A stretch of 64,000 nt of DNA from an uncultured Methanoregula sp. (GTDB lineage: Archaea; Halobacteriota; Methanomicrobia; Methanomicrobiales; Methanospirillaceae), in the NCBI RefSeq assembly GCF_963678795.1, contig NZ_OY787453.1:1919795-1983794 (forward strand). Direction: 5' to 3'. Position numbers and translations under genes: made by a program. The notes beneath the pieces are model-generated. The model did no database searches, was not told where the DNA came from, and was given only the letters and a program-made list of their open reading frames with translations. Positions 43,561 to 52,467 of the stretch are shown here, in pieces (positions within the stretch are counted from its first letter, which is position 1; each line of letters begins with the position of its first letter).

Positions 43561-44546
43561 TACCTTTGCCCGAGTCCACATTTAAAATTCTTGAAATTCT
43601 CGAACGTTCCGGAGGACCTATCTCAGGAGAGACGATCAGCAACGAACTGGGCATCACCCGGTCAGCAGTATGGAAACAGATCAATGAGCTTCGCATGATG
43701 GGATACGATATTTCCTCGTCACAGAAGGAGGGCTATAAACTAACCCATACCAGCAACAAGCTGCTGCCCTATGAGATCCATAAAAAACTCCATACCCAGG
43801 TAATCGGCAAAAAGATTCGATACATCGATAGTACTCCCTCCACTATCGGGATTGGCAAACAGTTATGCTCTGAAGGAAATGTCGAGAAGATCCACGGGAC
43901 CGTTGTGATTGCGGAAGAACAGACCGGGGGTGTAGGAAGGATGGGGAGGGCCTGGGTTTCTCCGAGGGGGGGCATCTGGGTTACTATTATTCTCAAGCCC
44001 CACATCCCCATAGATCACATCTTTATGATCACGATGGCCGGATCAATCGCAGTTGCCCGCGCCATCCGTAAAGAGTTTGACCTTGGTGCCCTGATCAAGT
44101 GGCCAAATGACATTTTCATTGGCAACAAGAAAGTTGCCGGCCTCCTCCTCGAGCTTGATGCCGAAGCGGACACCGTTCACTATTGCCTGCTCAGTATCGG
44201 CATTGATGTCAACGTTCAAATCAGCAATTTTTCCCCGGCCATCCAGAAGGATATCACTTCCATACAGGCTGAAGTCGGCCATGAAGTGGAGAGGGCATCG
44301 TTACTCGCGCGAATCCTCAAAGAATTCGAAAGCCGGTTCCTCCTCATCGAAAGCGGGGAGTATAACGCAATCCTCCAGGAATGGAAGAGCATCTCCTGCA
44401 CACTCGAGAACCAGGTGCAGATCCGCACCCTGAAAAACACCTTTGAAGGAGAAGCTGTTGATATCGATGAGTACGGAGCCCTCATTATCAAAAAACCCAA
44501 TGGCAAACTTGAACGCGTGATTGCCGGGGACTGTTATCACCAGTAG
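43557..44546 (+). CDS. birA: Biotin-protein ligase and biotin repressor BirA
   Basis: The 329-residue protein has an N-terminal helix-turn-helix (about 8-60: SGETISNELGITRSAVWKQI) and a catalytic domain with the biotinyl-AMP loop TGGVGRMGRAWVSP near residue 122, KWPNDIFIGNKKVAGLLLE near 180, and a C-terminal SH3-like domain. It attaches biotin to the PycB subunit encoded downstream and probably represses the transporter genes. The start codon is GTG, overlapping the DUF2111 stop. A BirA-type operator lies 18 bases after its stop codon. Confidence 0.94.
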   Translation: MIPLPESTFKILEILERSGGPISGETISNELGITRSAVWKQINELRMMGYDISSSQKEGYKLTHTSNKLLPYEIHKKLHTQVIGKKIRYIDSTPSTIGIGKQLCSEGNVEKIHGTVVIAEEQTGGVGRMGRAWVSPRGGIWVTIILKPHIPIDHIFMITMAGSIAVARAIRKEFDLGALIKWPNDIFIGNKKVAGLLLELDAEADTVHYCLLSIGIDVNVQISNFSPAIQKDITSIQAEVGHEVERASLLARILKEFESRFLLIESGEYNAILQEWKSISCTLENQVQIRTLKNTFEGEAVDIDEYGALIIKKPNGKLERVIAGDCYHQ

Positions 44547-44563
44547 TGGCAGATATTTTTTTA

Positions 44564-44596
44564 TCGTCAACCATCAATTTTTTACTGGTTGACGAT
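44564..44596 (+). promoter_or_regulatory. BirA operator over the bioY start
   Basis: ATCGTCAACC (44564-44573) and its perfect reverse complement GGTTGACGAT (44587-44596) flank a 13-base spacer. It resembles the known BirA signal TTGTnAACC-N14-16-GGTTnACAA, matching T.GT.AACC. The left arm touches a TATA-like ATATTTTTTTAT (44553-44564) and the right arm covers the bioY ATG at 44595, so binding should block transcription of the transporter. The 13-base spacer is one shorter than in the usual signal. Confidence 0.8.
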
Positions 44597-45104
44597 GTTT
44601 GGTAACCTGCAAAAATCCCGGGTCATAGCCTATTCCGCAGTTTTTGTCGGGCTTATTACTATGGGCAGCTGGATTTCCATCCCGTGTTTTCCCGTGCCGT
44701 TTACCCTTCAGACCCTTTTTATTCTCCTCTCCGGTGCCGTGATGAAGAGGTACGCAATCATACCGGTCTCCATTTACATAGGAATGGGCCTGCTGGGTCT
44801 TCCGGTGTTCCACAACGGCATGGCAGGTCTCGGTATTATCCTGGGCCCGACCGGGGGATATCTCATCGGATTCCTCTTTGCTGCACTCATTACAGGATTC
44901 GCCTACGAAAATCCGTCACGGTATTTCCGAATCGGAGGACTGGCAGCGGCAACTGCAGTCATCTATGCCGGTGGCATCTCCTGGCTGATGTATTCCCTCG
45001 GATGTAGTTTCCTGGTAGCATTCTCTACCGGTGTCCTGCCATTTATCATTGGCGATGCTATCAAGGCATCGGTGGCATACCTGATTGCAGAACGAATTCC
45101 ATGA
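44595..45104 (+). CDS. bioY: Biotin transporter S component BioY
   Basis: The 169-residue membrane protein is BioY: about six helices with VFVGLITMGSWISIPCFPVPFTLQTLFILLSGA near the N-terminus (the family's P-V-P-x-T-x-Q-T-L motif) and LGPTGGYLIGF in the middle. It binds biotin and works with the ECF ATPases and T subunit downstream. I start it at ATG 44595; a TTG two codons earlier is possible but lies inside the operator arm. It overlaps the ATPase gene by four bases. Confidence 0.93.
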   Translation: MFGNLQKSRVIAYSAVFVGLITMGSWISIPCFPVPFTLQTLFILLSGAVMKRYAIIPVSIYIGMGLLGLPVFHNGMAGLGIILGPTGGYLIGFLFAALITGFAYENPSRYFRIGGLAAATAVIYAGGISWLMYSLGCSFLVAFSTGVLPFIIGDAIKASVAYLIAERIP

Positions 45105-45772
45105 TAAGGTTCAAGGATGTTCTCTGTAGAAATCTTTCCATTGATTCCCTGATTATACCAGAGGGAATTACTTCCGTTATTGGAATGAACGGCAGCGGAA
45201 AAACGACCCTGCTGAAAACCTGCGCCGGGATACATCTTCCAGAGAGAGGCACCATATTCATAGATGGTACTCCTCCAAGAGAGACAGAAACCGGCTGGGT
45301 GAATGAATTTCCCGATCGGAACCTCCTTTTCAATTTCGTATCCGATGAGATAGCCTCATCACTCAGGTTCCGGCAGATTCCCTGCAATGAAACAGAAGCA
45401 CGGGTCACTGCCCGGATAGAATCGATGGGGATTCTGCATCTGAAAAAACGGCTGGTCCGCGAACTTTCCGGGGGGGAAAAGATCCTTGTTGCTCTTGGAG
45501 CTGCGCTGGTCTGCCAGCCATCTGTCCTTGTTCTTGATGAATATGATTCACATCTTGATGCAAAAAAGGTCGGCGAGATCGAAGAAATCATACGGAAGAG
45601 TCGTGTTCCGTATGTAATCCGGTCCACCCAGCAGATGGAGACTGCAGCACTCGGGGACTATGTCATATTTCTTGAAAACGGGAGTGTCAAATATGCCGGG
45701 ACTCCGGATTCTGTTTTTCCATTACTGAAAGATACATCATTCTACCCATTCTCATGGAGGATCGCTCAATGA
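45101..45772 (+). CDS. bioM: ECF transporter ATPase 1 (BioM-like)
   Basis: The 223-residue ABC ATPase has Walker A GMNGSGKTT near residue 28, a Q-loop region (WVNEFPDRNLL), signature LSGGEKILVALG and Walker B VLVLDEYDSHLD; the switch histidine position is Gln (RSTQQME), unusual. It powers biotin uptake through BioY together with the second ATPase. It is translationally coupled to both neighbours. Confidence 0.9.
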   Translation: MIRFKDVLCRNLSIDSLIIPEGITSVIGMNGSGKTTLLKTCAGIHLPERGTIFIDGTPPRETETGWVNEFPDRNLLFNFVSDEIASSLRFRQIPCNETEARVTARIESMGILHLKKRLVRELSGGEKILVALGAALVCQPSVLVLDEYDSHLDAKKVGEIEEIIRKSRVPYVIRSTQQMETAALGDYVIFLENGSVKYAGTPDSVFPLLKDTSFYPFSWRIAQ

Positions 45773-46461
45773 AGATTTTTTTTGAGAATGTCCACGCGAT
45801 TCGGGGAAACTGGTCTCTTCGCGCAAATGGCGAGATCGCATGTGGCATCCACCTTCTGATGGGCGAAGTCGGTTGCGGGAAAACAACGCTTGCCCTGATG
45901 CTTGCCGGGTTTTTTTCTCCGACATCGGGAACCATAATCAGGGAAGGGATCTCCTCGCAGATGATCTCGTTCCAGTTTCCCGAATATCATATTACCGGCA
46001 GTACCCTTGCTGAAGAGTGCCGTTCCTGGGGTCTTGATCCTGACGGGATCCTTTCAAGGGAGCATATTACCCGGGCCCAGGATACTGATCCACTCAAGCT
46101 AAGCCGGGGTGAATTAAAACGTTTCCACCTTTCGTGCCTTCTTGAAAAAGAATATGATCTCCTGATTCTCGACGAACCATTCAGCTCCCTCGATTGTACC
46201 GAAAAAGAGCGGTATTGCCGGATCATCTCCCGGAAATCCCGGGGGATAACATTCATCCTGACGCATGAACAATCGCTTTTTCCAAAAGTAGACTATATCT
46301 GGGAGATACAGGAGGGCAATCTGGTCTGTCTTGGAAGAACACCGGGCGCAATACTGCGTTGGGGGCAGGCACCATTGTTAATAAAAAGACTCATCAGGAG
46401 TGGAAAAACACCGGATAACCTGACACCCGAAGATCTCATGGAGGCCGCATGCAGGACATGA
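45769..46461 (+). CDS. ECF transporter ATPase 2
   Basis: From ATG 45769 (overlapping the previous stop by four bases) this is a 230-residue ABC ATPase. Walker A is GEVGCGKTT near residue 31, the Q-loop is SFQFPEY, the signature LSRGELKRFHL and Walker B LLILDEPFSSLD, with switch histidine in LTHEQS. The signature LSRGE differs from the canonical LSGGQ. It should pair with the first ATPase as the asymmetric A1-A2 dimer of the ECF module. Its end overlaps the T-component gene by 13 bases. Confidence 0.88.
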   Translation: MKIFFENVHAIRGNWSLRANGEIACGIHLLMGEVGCGKTTLALMLAGFFSPTSGTIIREGISSQMISFQFPEYHITGSTLAEECRSWGLDPDGILSREHITRAQDTDPLKLSRGELKRFHLSCLLEKEYDLLILDEPFSSLDCTEKERYCRIISRKSRGITFILTHEQSLFPKVDYIWEIQEGNLVCLGRTPGAILRWGQAPLLIKRLIRSGKTPDNLTPEDLMEAACRT

Positions 46462-47102
46462 GAATCAGGACGGGATCTGCAGCAATACTCTCTGTCATCG
46501 CTTTCATCAGTGTTTACGGTGCTCTGGCGGTATTCATCTGGTGGCTGGTTTTCACTCCGCGTCTTGCAATACTCAAAACAATCCGTTCGTCCTACCCGGC
46601 ATTTTTCCTGATTGCTTTTTTTAGTATTGTTCTTGAGATCACCGGAGGCAGCGGGATCTCCTATTTCGTACGGATGAGTATAATCATACTCATCGGAATA
46701 TGGATCATCTACGAACAGAAGCCGGGAGATCTTCTTAATATGTCGGTCTGGCTTTTTGGAAACAGGGCCGGTTTTGAAATAGGCATGGTAGCAGAGATGG
46801 GCATGCAGTCATTCGAATTGCTTCTCGCTGACTTCGAACGCATCCGCATTGCTGGAAAACTCAAGGGTATAACCTGGGGCCCGAAAAATCTCGTACCAAC
46901 GGGTATGGTTCTCATCCACGGAGCGCTTGTCCGGGCAGACGATACCGCAGAGCTCCTTGCAGTAAGAGGTTTTTCGAGCGGGGGATCACTCTGTCCGGCA
47001 TTTGTGACAACGAGACTGGACATCCTTGCCGGAACCAGCGTAATCTGCCTGGCTGTAATTGCATTCGTTCCCGTTAGTGAATTTTTTATACTTTACCGAT
47101 GA
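46449..47102 (+). CDS. bioN: ECF transporter T component (BioN-like)
   Basis: The 217-residue membrane protein is an EcfT component: four to five helices and the cytoplasmic coupling segment with an FERIRIAGKLKGITWGPKNL stretch and AELLAVRGFSSG, corresponding to the A-R-G motifs that contact the ATPases. It completes the bioY-A-A-T set, a dedicated biotin transporter. Pyruvate carboxylase genes follow after 49 bases. Confidence 0.85.
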   Translation: MQDMRIRTGSAAILSVIAFISVYGALAVFIWWLVFTPRLAILKTIRSSYPAFFLIAFFSIVLEITGGSGISYFVRMSIIILIGIWIIYEQKPGDLLNMSVWLFGNRAGFEIGMVAEMGMQSFELLLADFERIRIAGKLKGITWGPKNLVPTGMVLIHGALVRADDTAELLAVRGFSSGGSLCPAFVTTRLDILAGTSVICLAVIAFVPVSEFFILYR

Positions 47103-47151
47103 AGCTTTGAGAGGCTTGTTATGATTTTACGGAAGCCCCGAGGTTTCCATT

Positions 47152-48894
47152 ATGCGCACTGCCGCTCCTCATAAAGTTCTGATTACCGATACAACACTCC
47201 GGGATGCCCATCAGTCGCTCATCGCCACGCGGTTGCGAACAGAGGATATGATCCCACTCGCACGGGAAATTGACCAATGTGGCTTCTTTTCCGTTGAAGC
47301 ATGGGGCGGCGCTACTTTTGATACCTGCATACGGTTCCTGAATGATGATCCCTGGGACCGTCTCCGCACACTAAAAGCAGAACTGAAACATACTCCCATC
47401 CAGATGCTGCTCCGCGGACAGAATCTTGTTGGCTACCGGCATTATCCCGATGATGTTGTGGATAAATTTATTGCAGCTTCTCACAAGAATGGTGTCGACA
47501 TTTTTCGTATCTTCGATGCCCTGAATGATATCAGGAACATGAAACGATCAATGGAACAAGTCAAATCTGCAGGAGCACACCTGCAGAGCACCATATCATA
47601 TACTACGAGTCCCGTTCACAATACCCGGTCGTTTATTGAAATGGCAAAAGAGCTCTATTCTCTTGATTCTGATTCTATATGCATCAAGGATATGGCAGGC
47701 CTGATTATGCCAGAAGCTGCGAGGGAACTCATCACCGGGATCAAGGATGCAGTCGATATCAAAATCTGCCTGCACAGCCACTCCACGAGCGGGATCGCTC
47801 CCATGAGTTACCAGACTGCGATCGAAGCGGGTGTCGATATCCTTGATACGGCCATGTCCCCGTTCGCCATGGGAACATCCCAGCCCCCGACAGAGAGTAT
47901 CGTTGCATCTCTTATCGGAACGCCCCGGGCTACGGGAATTGACCTGATTAAACTCCGGGAAGTACGAAATGTCTGCCTGCAGATCCGGGAGAAATATGCG
48001 GGACTGGTGAGCCCGATATCGGAAAGGGTTGACAGCGATGTACTCATTTACCAGCTCCCGGGAGGAATGATCTCCAATACCGTATCCCAGTTGCAGGAGC
48101 AGGACGCCCTGAACCGGTGGGATGATGTCCTTTCAGAGATTCCGCGGGTCCGTAAGGATCTCGGTTACCCTCCCCTGGTCACACCTACAAGCCAAATCGT
48201 CGGGACCCAGGCTGTCCTGAACGTGCTTGTGAATGGCGAGCGCTATCGCAACGTGACAAAGGAAGTCAAGGATTATGTCCGGGGATTGTACGGAAAATCC
48301 CCGGCACCGGTCAGCGACGAGATCCGTCACATCATAATCGGAGATGAGAGCGTTGTCACAGTCCGGCCTGCCGACCTGCTCGAACCTGCCTATGAAAAGA
48401 TGAAGAAAGAAGCGATTGCAGCCGGCCTGGTCAAAAAAGAGGAGGATATCCTCACGTACATCCTGTATCCGGCAATTGCGCCATCGTTCCTCAAGGGAGA
48501 ACGGGTTTTGGAAGAGATCCCAAAGAAACAGGCTCCTGCGAAACCACAGGCGGATATCCCCAGTCAGATGGAAGTGGAAGTGGACGGGGAAGTCTTTTCC
48601 GTCAGGATTGTTTCAGTAGGCGGAAGTCAGGTTGCAGTGACAAGTGTTTCCGCACCGCAAAAAGCCCCCCGGGGGGATATTGTCGGCGGGATCAAGAGCA
48701 ATATGCAGGGAATGGTTCTCCAAGTGCTGGCGAGCAGGGGCGCTGTAGTCAAGAAAGGGGATACGCTGGTTGTCCTTGAAGCAATGAAGATGGAGAACCC
48801 AATCCACAGTCCGGTTGACGGCAAAGTCACGGAGATCTTTGTTGATGCCGGCGATGTCGTCCAGAACGGCGATGTCCTGCTGGTGGTTCAATGA
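47152..48894 (+). CDS. pycB: Pyruvate carboxylase subunit B (carboxyltransferase plus biotin domain)
   Basis: The 580-residue protein has an N-terminal TIM-barrel carboxyltransferase domain (TDTTLRDAHQSLIATR, VEAWGGATFD, LRGQNLVGYRHYPDD, and the metal ligands in CLHSHSTSG). A linker and a C-terminal biotinyl domain with the acceptor lysine in LEAMKMENP (Lys546) follow. It transfers CO2 from biotin to pyruvate, giving oxaloacetate, which feeds the partial TCA cycle in methanogens. Substrate preference is supported by the partner gene pycA four bases inside its end. Confidence 0.95.
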   Translation: MRTAAPHKVLITDTTLRDAHQSLIATRLRTEDMIPLAREIDQCGFFSVEAWGGATFDTCIRFLNDDPWDRLRTLKAELKHTPIQMLLRGQNLVGYRHYPDDVVDKFIAASHKNGVDIFRIFDALNDIRNMKRSMEQVKSAGAHLQSTISYTTSPVHNTRSFIEMAKELYSLDSDSICIKDMAGLIMPEAARELITGIKDAVDIKICLHSHSTSGIAPMSYQTAIEAGVDILDTAMSPFAMGTSQPPTESIVASLIGTPRATGIDLIKLREVRNVCLQIREKYAGLVSPISERVDSDVLIYQLPGGMISNTVSQLQEQDALNRWDDVLSEIPRVRKDLGYPPLVTPTSQIVGTQAVLNVLVNGERYRNVTKEVKDYVRGLYGKSPAPVSDEIRHIIIGDESVVTVRPADLLEPAYEKMKKEAIAAGLVKKEEDILTYILYPAIAPSFLKGERVLEEIPKKQAPAKPQADIPSQMEVEVDGEVFSVRIVSVGGSQVAVTSVSAPQKAPRGDIVGGIKSNMQGMVLQVLASRGAVVKKGDTLVVLEAMKMENPIHSPVDGKVTEIFVDAGDVVQNGDVLLVVQ

Positions 48895-50366
48895 AATATT
48901 TTGAAAAACTTTTAATTGCCAACCGGGGTGAGATCGCCATCCGGGTCATGCGTGCATGCCGCGAACTGGACATTGAGACCGTGGCAATCTTTTCCGATGC
49001 TGACAAAAATGCCCTCCATGTAAAATATGCTGACGAAGCATTCCATGTCGGAGAAGCTCATCCTTCCAAAAGTTATCTCAACATGGATCGCATCCTCGAT
49101 ATTGCGCGGAAAAGCGGGGCTGAAGCGGTACATCCCGGGTATGGATTTCTGGCGGAAAACTACAAGTTTGCGAAAAGGTGCCTGGAAGAAAATGTTACTT
49201 TCATCGGACCCCGGTGGAAGACGATCCAGGCCATGGGATCGAAGATCGGCAGTAAACAGATGATGAAAGATGCCGGTGTCCCGGTTCTGCCCGGAACAGA
49301 CGGTGGAATTCAAAATATTGACGATGCAAAAAAGGTTGCCGAACGCGTGGGCTACCCGGTCATCGTCAAAGCAAGTGCCGGCGGGGGTGGTATCGGTATG
49401 CAGATCGTTAATGACGAGAAAGGACTTGAAGAGGCCATTACCGCAAGCATGCGCATCGCCAAATCTGCATTCGGCGATGCAACCGTATTTATTGAGAAAT
49501 ACCTGGTGAAGCCCCGTCATATTGAATTCCAGGTCCTTGCTGACGAACACGGTAATGCAGTTCACTTGTATGACAGGGAGTGTTCGATCCAACGACGTCA
49601 TCAAAAACTGGTGGAAGAAGCCCCGTCTCCCATTATGACAAAAGAACTGCGGGATCGGATGTCTGCCTCAGCCCTGAAAGTTGCGGAGGCCTCACATTAC
49701 AGTAATGCCGGCTCTGTTGAATTCCTGTACAGTCAGGGAAATTATTATTTTATGGAGATGAATACCCGCCTTCAGGTCGAACACACAATAACTGAGATTA
49801 TTACCGGTGTCGATCTTGTAAAACAGCAGATTGCCATTGCTGCCGGTGAGAACCTTCCCTTTGAACAGAATGATCTCTCGATCCGGGGTCATGCAATCGA
49901 GTGCAGGATTAATGCCGAAGATCCCATCAACAATTTTGCTGCGGATCCTGGCAAGATCATCCGGTACCGATCCCCGGGAGGGCCGGGGATCCGGGTTGAC
50001 AGCGGCATTCATATGGGCTACATGATTCCCCCTAATTATGATTCCATGATCGCCAAACTCTGTGCATGGGACAGTACTCGCGGAGAGGCAATCAAACGGA
50101 TGAGGCGTGCAATATCCGAATATATCATCCTTGGGATCAAGACAACCCTGCCGCTGCATTATGCTATCATGAACAACCAGCAGTATGTTGAGGGCAATAC
50201 TCATACCCACTTCCTCCAGGAAGAGCATATCTTGAGTACACTCGACCGGTACAAACGGGATGAAGAGACACGCATGCAGACGCTTGCCGGATCGTTCGAA
50301 CAGGGCAAGAAGGTTGCTGCGATAACGGTTGCTGTAAACCAATTCCTGCAGCAGCAAAAGAAGTAA
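48891..50366 (+). CDS. pycA: Pyruvate carboxylase subunit A (biotin carboxylase)
   Basis: The 491-residue protein is an ATP-grasp biotin carboxylase. It starts KLLIANRGEIAIRVMRACRE; the ATP loop is VKASAGGGGIGMQIV near residue 160, with QVLADEHGNAVHLYDRECS, FLYSQGNYYFMEMNTRLQVE and HAIECRINAEDP. It charges the biotin on PycB using ATP and bicarbonate. The four-base overlap with pycB ensures equal synthesis. The same protein in other organisms can serve acetyl-CoA carboxylase, but the partner here is PycB. Confidence 0.95.
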   Translation: MKYFEKLLIANRGEIAIRVMRACRELDIETVAIFSDADKNALHVKYADEAFHVGEAHPSKSYLNMDRILDIARKSGAEAVHPGYGFLAENYKFAKRCLEENVTFIGPRWKTIQAMGSKIGSKQMMKDAGVPVLPGTDGGIQNIDDAKKVAERVGYPVIVKASAGGGGIGMQIVNDEKGLEEAITASMRIAKSAFGDATVFIEKYLVKPRHIEFQVLADEHGNAVHLYDRECSIQRRHQKLVEEAPSPIMTKELRDRMSASALKVAEASHYSNAGSVEFLYSQGNYYFMEMNTRLQVEHTITEIITGVDLVKQQIAIAAGENLPFEQNDLSIRGHAIECRINAEDPINNFAADPGKIIRYRSPGGPGIRVDSGIHMGYMIPPNYDSMIAKLCAWDSTRGEAIKRMRRAISEYIILGIKTTLPLHYAIMNNQQYVEGNTHTHFLQEEHILSTLDRYKRDEETRMQTLAGSFEQGKKVAAITVAVNQFLQQQKK

Positions 50367-50435
50367 GACTACAGGATAAAACGCCGTATGAGAACCTTTA
50401 ATAGTTTTTACGGCGTTTCTATTATGCACTTTTGT

Positions 50436-50549
50436 GCTGCGGTGGCCTAGCTGGTTAGGGCGCCAGACTCATAGGGTTCAAATGAACGCGTTTGATCGTT
50501 CAGACTTTGAGACATCTGGAGATCGGGGGATCGTAACCCTCCCGCAGCA
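50436..50549 (+). tRNA. tRNA-Met (CAT), elongator, with intron
   Basis: Acceptor strands GCTGCGG and CCGCAGC pair, and the anticodon stem is CCAGA/TCTGG. The anticodon CAT is at 50470-50472. A 40-base intron (50474-50513) lies after position 37. The splice site forms a bulge-helix-bulge: CTCA (50468-50471) pairs with TGAG (50508-50511), with three-base bulges TAG and ACA each cut after their second base. The GC-rich elongator pattern (not the initiator) is inferred. The T-loop reads ATCGTAA instead of TTCRANN. A TATA-like CTTTAATAG lies about 35 bases upstream. Confidence 0.92.
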
Positions 50550-50711
50550 TTCTGTTTTCACGATATCGTACTGATTCATTTTCCGGATATATCCGCTGAT
50601 TTATGCGCACCAAATTCATTTTGGATAATAATTTGCTGATTTTTTTCAGATATGATAAAAAAATTTAAGTGGGGCGTCATGCAACACTGATCCTGAATTT
50701 TAGGTGAAAAA

Positions 50712-51212
50712 ATGCTTCTTGTAAATGCAGCTGTAGGCATTATACAGTTAGTCATCGCAATCATTTTTGCGGTAGTTGCACTGTATATCGGATTCTCAGT
50801 ATTCGGAAAAGTAACCGGAAGTATAGATGAACAGAAAGAACTTGCAAAGGGGAACGTTGCTTTCGGAATTGTCGTTGCAGCCATTTTCATTGCAATTGCC
50901 CTGATCGTTCAATCCGGCGTCTCTGGGATCTCTGTTGGTATCGGCAAGGCAACCGCACTGGGTCTGACCTCCGCCGATGGTCTGGTCGCAATCTGTGTTG
51001 CATTCATCCAGCTTATCCTTGGCATCCTCCTTGCAGTTGGCGCTATTTACCTCGCGCTCAGCATCCTCGACAAACTCACGAAGGGAATTGAGGAGTTCGA
51101 AGAGCTCAAGAAAGGAAATGTTGCCGTGGCCCTTGAGATGGCCGGTGTCATCATTGCAGTTGCACTGATTATCCAGTCAGGTATTGGCGGTATCACTGCC
51201 GCATTAATCTGA
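50712..51212 (+). CDS. DUF350-type membrane protein, duplicated
   Basis: The 166-residue protein consists of two related halves (about 5-80 and 90-165), each with two transmembrane helices and a polar loop rich in charged residues, followed by KGN-V-A-x-x-x-x-A-x-V and a second helix ending IVQSG or IIQSG. This is DUF350, a small inner-membrane family of unknown function. It stands alone after tRNA-Met and converges with mmp10. Confidence 0.75.
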   Translation: MLLVNAAVGIIQLVIAIIFAVVALYIGFSVFGKVTGSIDEQKELAKGNVAFGIVVAAIFIAIALIVQSGVSGISVGIGKATALGLTSADGLVAICVAFIQLILGILLAVGAIYLALSILDKLTKGIEEFEELKKGNVAVALEMAGVIIAVALIIQSGIGGITAALI

Positions 51213-51234
51213 TCTTTTTTTAAGGGGGGTCTTA
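51213..51234. terminator. T-run terminator between DUF350 and mmp10 genes
   Basis: TCTTTTTTTAAGG follows the DUF350 stop directly, within the 22 bases that separate two convergent genes. Confidence 0.45.
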
Positions 51235-52467
51235 CTATCGCGGCTGCCCGAACCGGTTCATCATCTGGATCAGTTCAGCAAAGCCGTCCATTTCCAAAGA
51301 CAGAACATCATCCCGGGTCATTCCCATGCTGGTTTCTGCATCCGCGGTCAGCATCTCCGGTCCCCGCACCGCAACACGATCGTGTCCATCCTTGGTTACC
51401 AACTCCTGCATCTCTGAGTCATGGATAAATGCCCGACCGGGAATTATGACCGTATCACGCAACGCTGCTAGGTCCAGTCCGCAGAGATCAACTGCAGTAA
51501 TCAGACAGGCAATCTCTTTTTTTACGGGGATGACCGGGTCTGCAGAGCCACATTCCCTGAGTACCCGTTCAATATATGGTGCGGCAATACTGCCGCTGAT
51601 AACCGAAGCCCGACCTGAAACACGGGGGAGTTTTTTCATCAGGTCCGGTTCGTTCAGGATTGCAAACGGGGAGCCGATTTCCGGGTCCCATAATGGTGTT
51701 CCGGAAATTTTCAGAGTGTATTTTCCCTGGAGACATGATACGAGATTTTTAAAAGATTCCACGGACTGGACCGCCTGCCCCGGGATAATCGGACCATTTC
51801 CAAGGATTAAACCCTGCTCTCTGGCATTTGCATACCTCATCAGGATAATTCCTTTGGCACCACAGTTATCGAGCCATGCACAGGTCTCCTCAAGAACAAC
51901 ACCATCATTGATTCCCGGCAGGATCACTGCTGCTGCATAGACATCCACCGATTTACACAGGCGCTCAAGGATCTGCAGAGACACATCCGGGGTCGGATCA
52001 TGCATGTACCGTTTGCGAAGTTTGGGATCCGAAGCGAAAACCGTGAAAGATATTTCAGCAAGGCCATGATCGATGAGCAGGTCTGCAATCGCAGGATCAT
52101 CCCATCCTTTACCGCTCGTATACCCGATGTGCAGGGGGGCCTCCATACTGCCAAGAAGCTCGATCAGTTCGCTAAAACGCGGGTAGCAGCTCGGATCCCC
52201 GCCACCACTGATAGTAATCCTGTCGAGTTCCCCGGTTCGTGACTGGAGATTTGCCAGTGTTTCGTCGGCAATTGTTTTTAAATCCTTGAACCCGGCGTAT
52301 TCTTCTTTGACTCCCCGGGTGCAGTAGTCGCACCCTTTCTTGAATGGAAGGCAATAGCGGCACCCGAATGGCTGGACACCTTTAACATGCCTGAAATAAC
52401 AGTATTCACAGAAACCGCGGCAGTTGATGCCCGGGCTCCCACCAATATCCACGGTCAGCTGTGACAT
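51235..52467 (-). CDS. mmp10: Methyl-CoM reductase arginine methyltransferase Mmp10 (radical SAM)
   Basis: The 410-residue protein is methanogenesis marker protein 10. The radical SAM cluster motif is C16-x3-C20-x2-C23 (GINCRGFCEYCYF), followed by a cysteine-rich segment FGCRYCLPFKKGCDYCTRG and ITISGGGDPSC. Mmp10 C-methylates an active-site arginine of the McrA subunit, with a cobalamin and a radical, and so stabilises methyl-CoM reductase. It is monocistronic in this window. The start ATG at 52467 precedes the conserved N-terminus closely. Confidence 0.93.
   Translation of the reverse strand: MSQLTVDIGGSPGINCRGFCEYCYFRHVKGVQPFGCRYCLPFKKGCDYCTRGVKEEYAGFKDLKTIADETLANLQSRTGELDRITISGGGDPSCYPRFSELIELLGSMEAPLHIGYTSGKGWDDPAIADLLIDHGLAEISFTVFASDPKLRKRYMHDPTPDVSLQILERLCKSVDVYAAAVILPGINDGVVLEETCAWLDNCGAKGIILMRYANAREQGLILGNGPIIPGQAVQSVESFKNLVSCLQGKYTLKISGTPLWDPEIGSPFAILNEPDLMKKLPRVSGRASVISGSIAAPYIERVLRECGSADPVIPVKKEIACLITAVDLCGLDLAALRDTVIIPGRAFIHDSEMQELVTKDGHDRVAVRGPEMLTADAETSMGMTRDDVLSLEMDGFAELIQMMNRFGQPR

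Noticed and set aside
44564..44596. A transcription terminator of birA.
   Set aside because: The inverted repeat has a long T-rich spacer but no T-run after the right arm, overlaps the next start codon and matches the BirA signal better.
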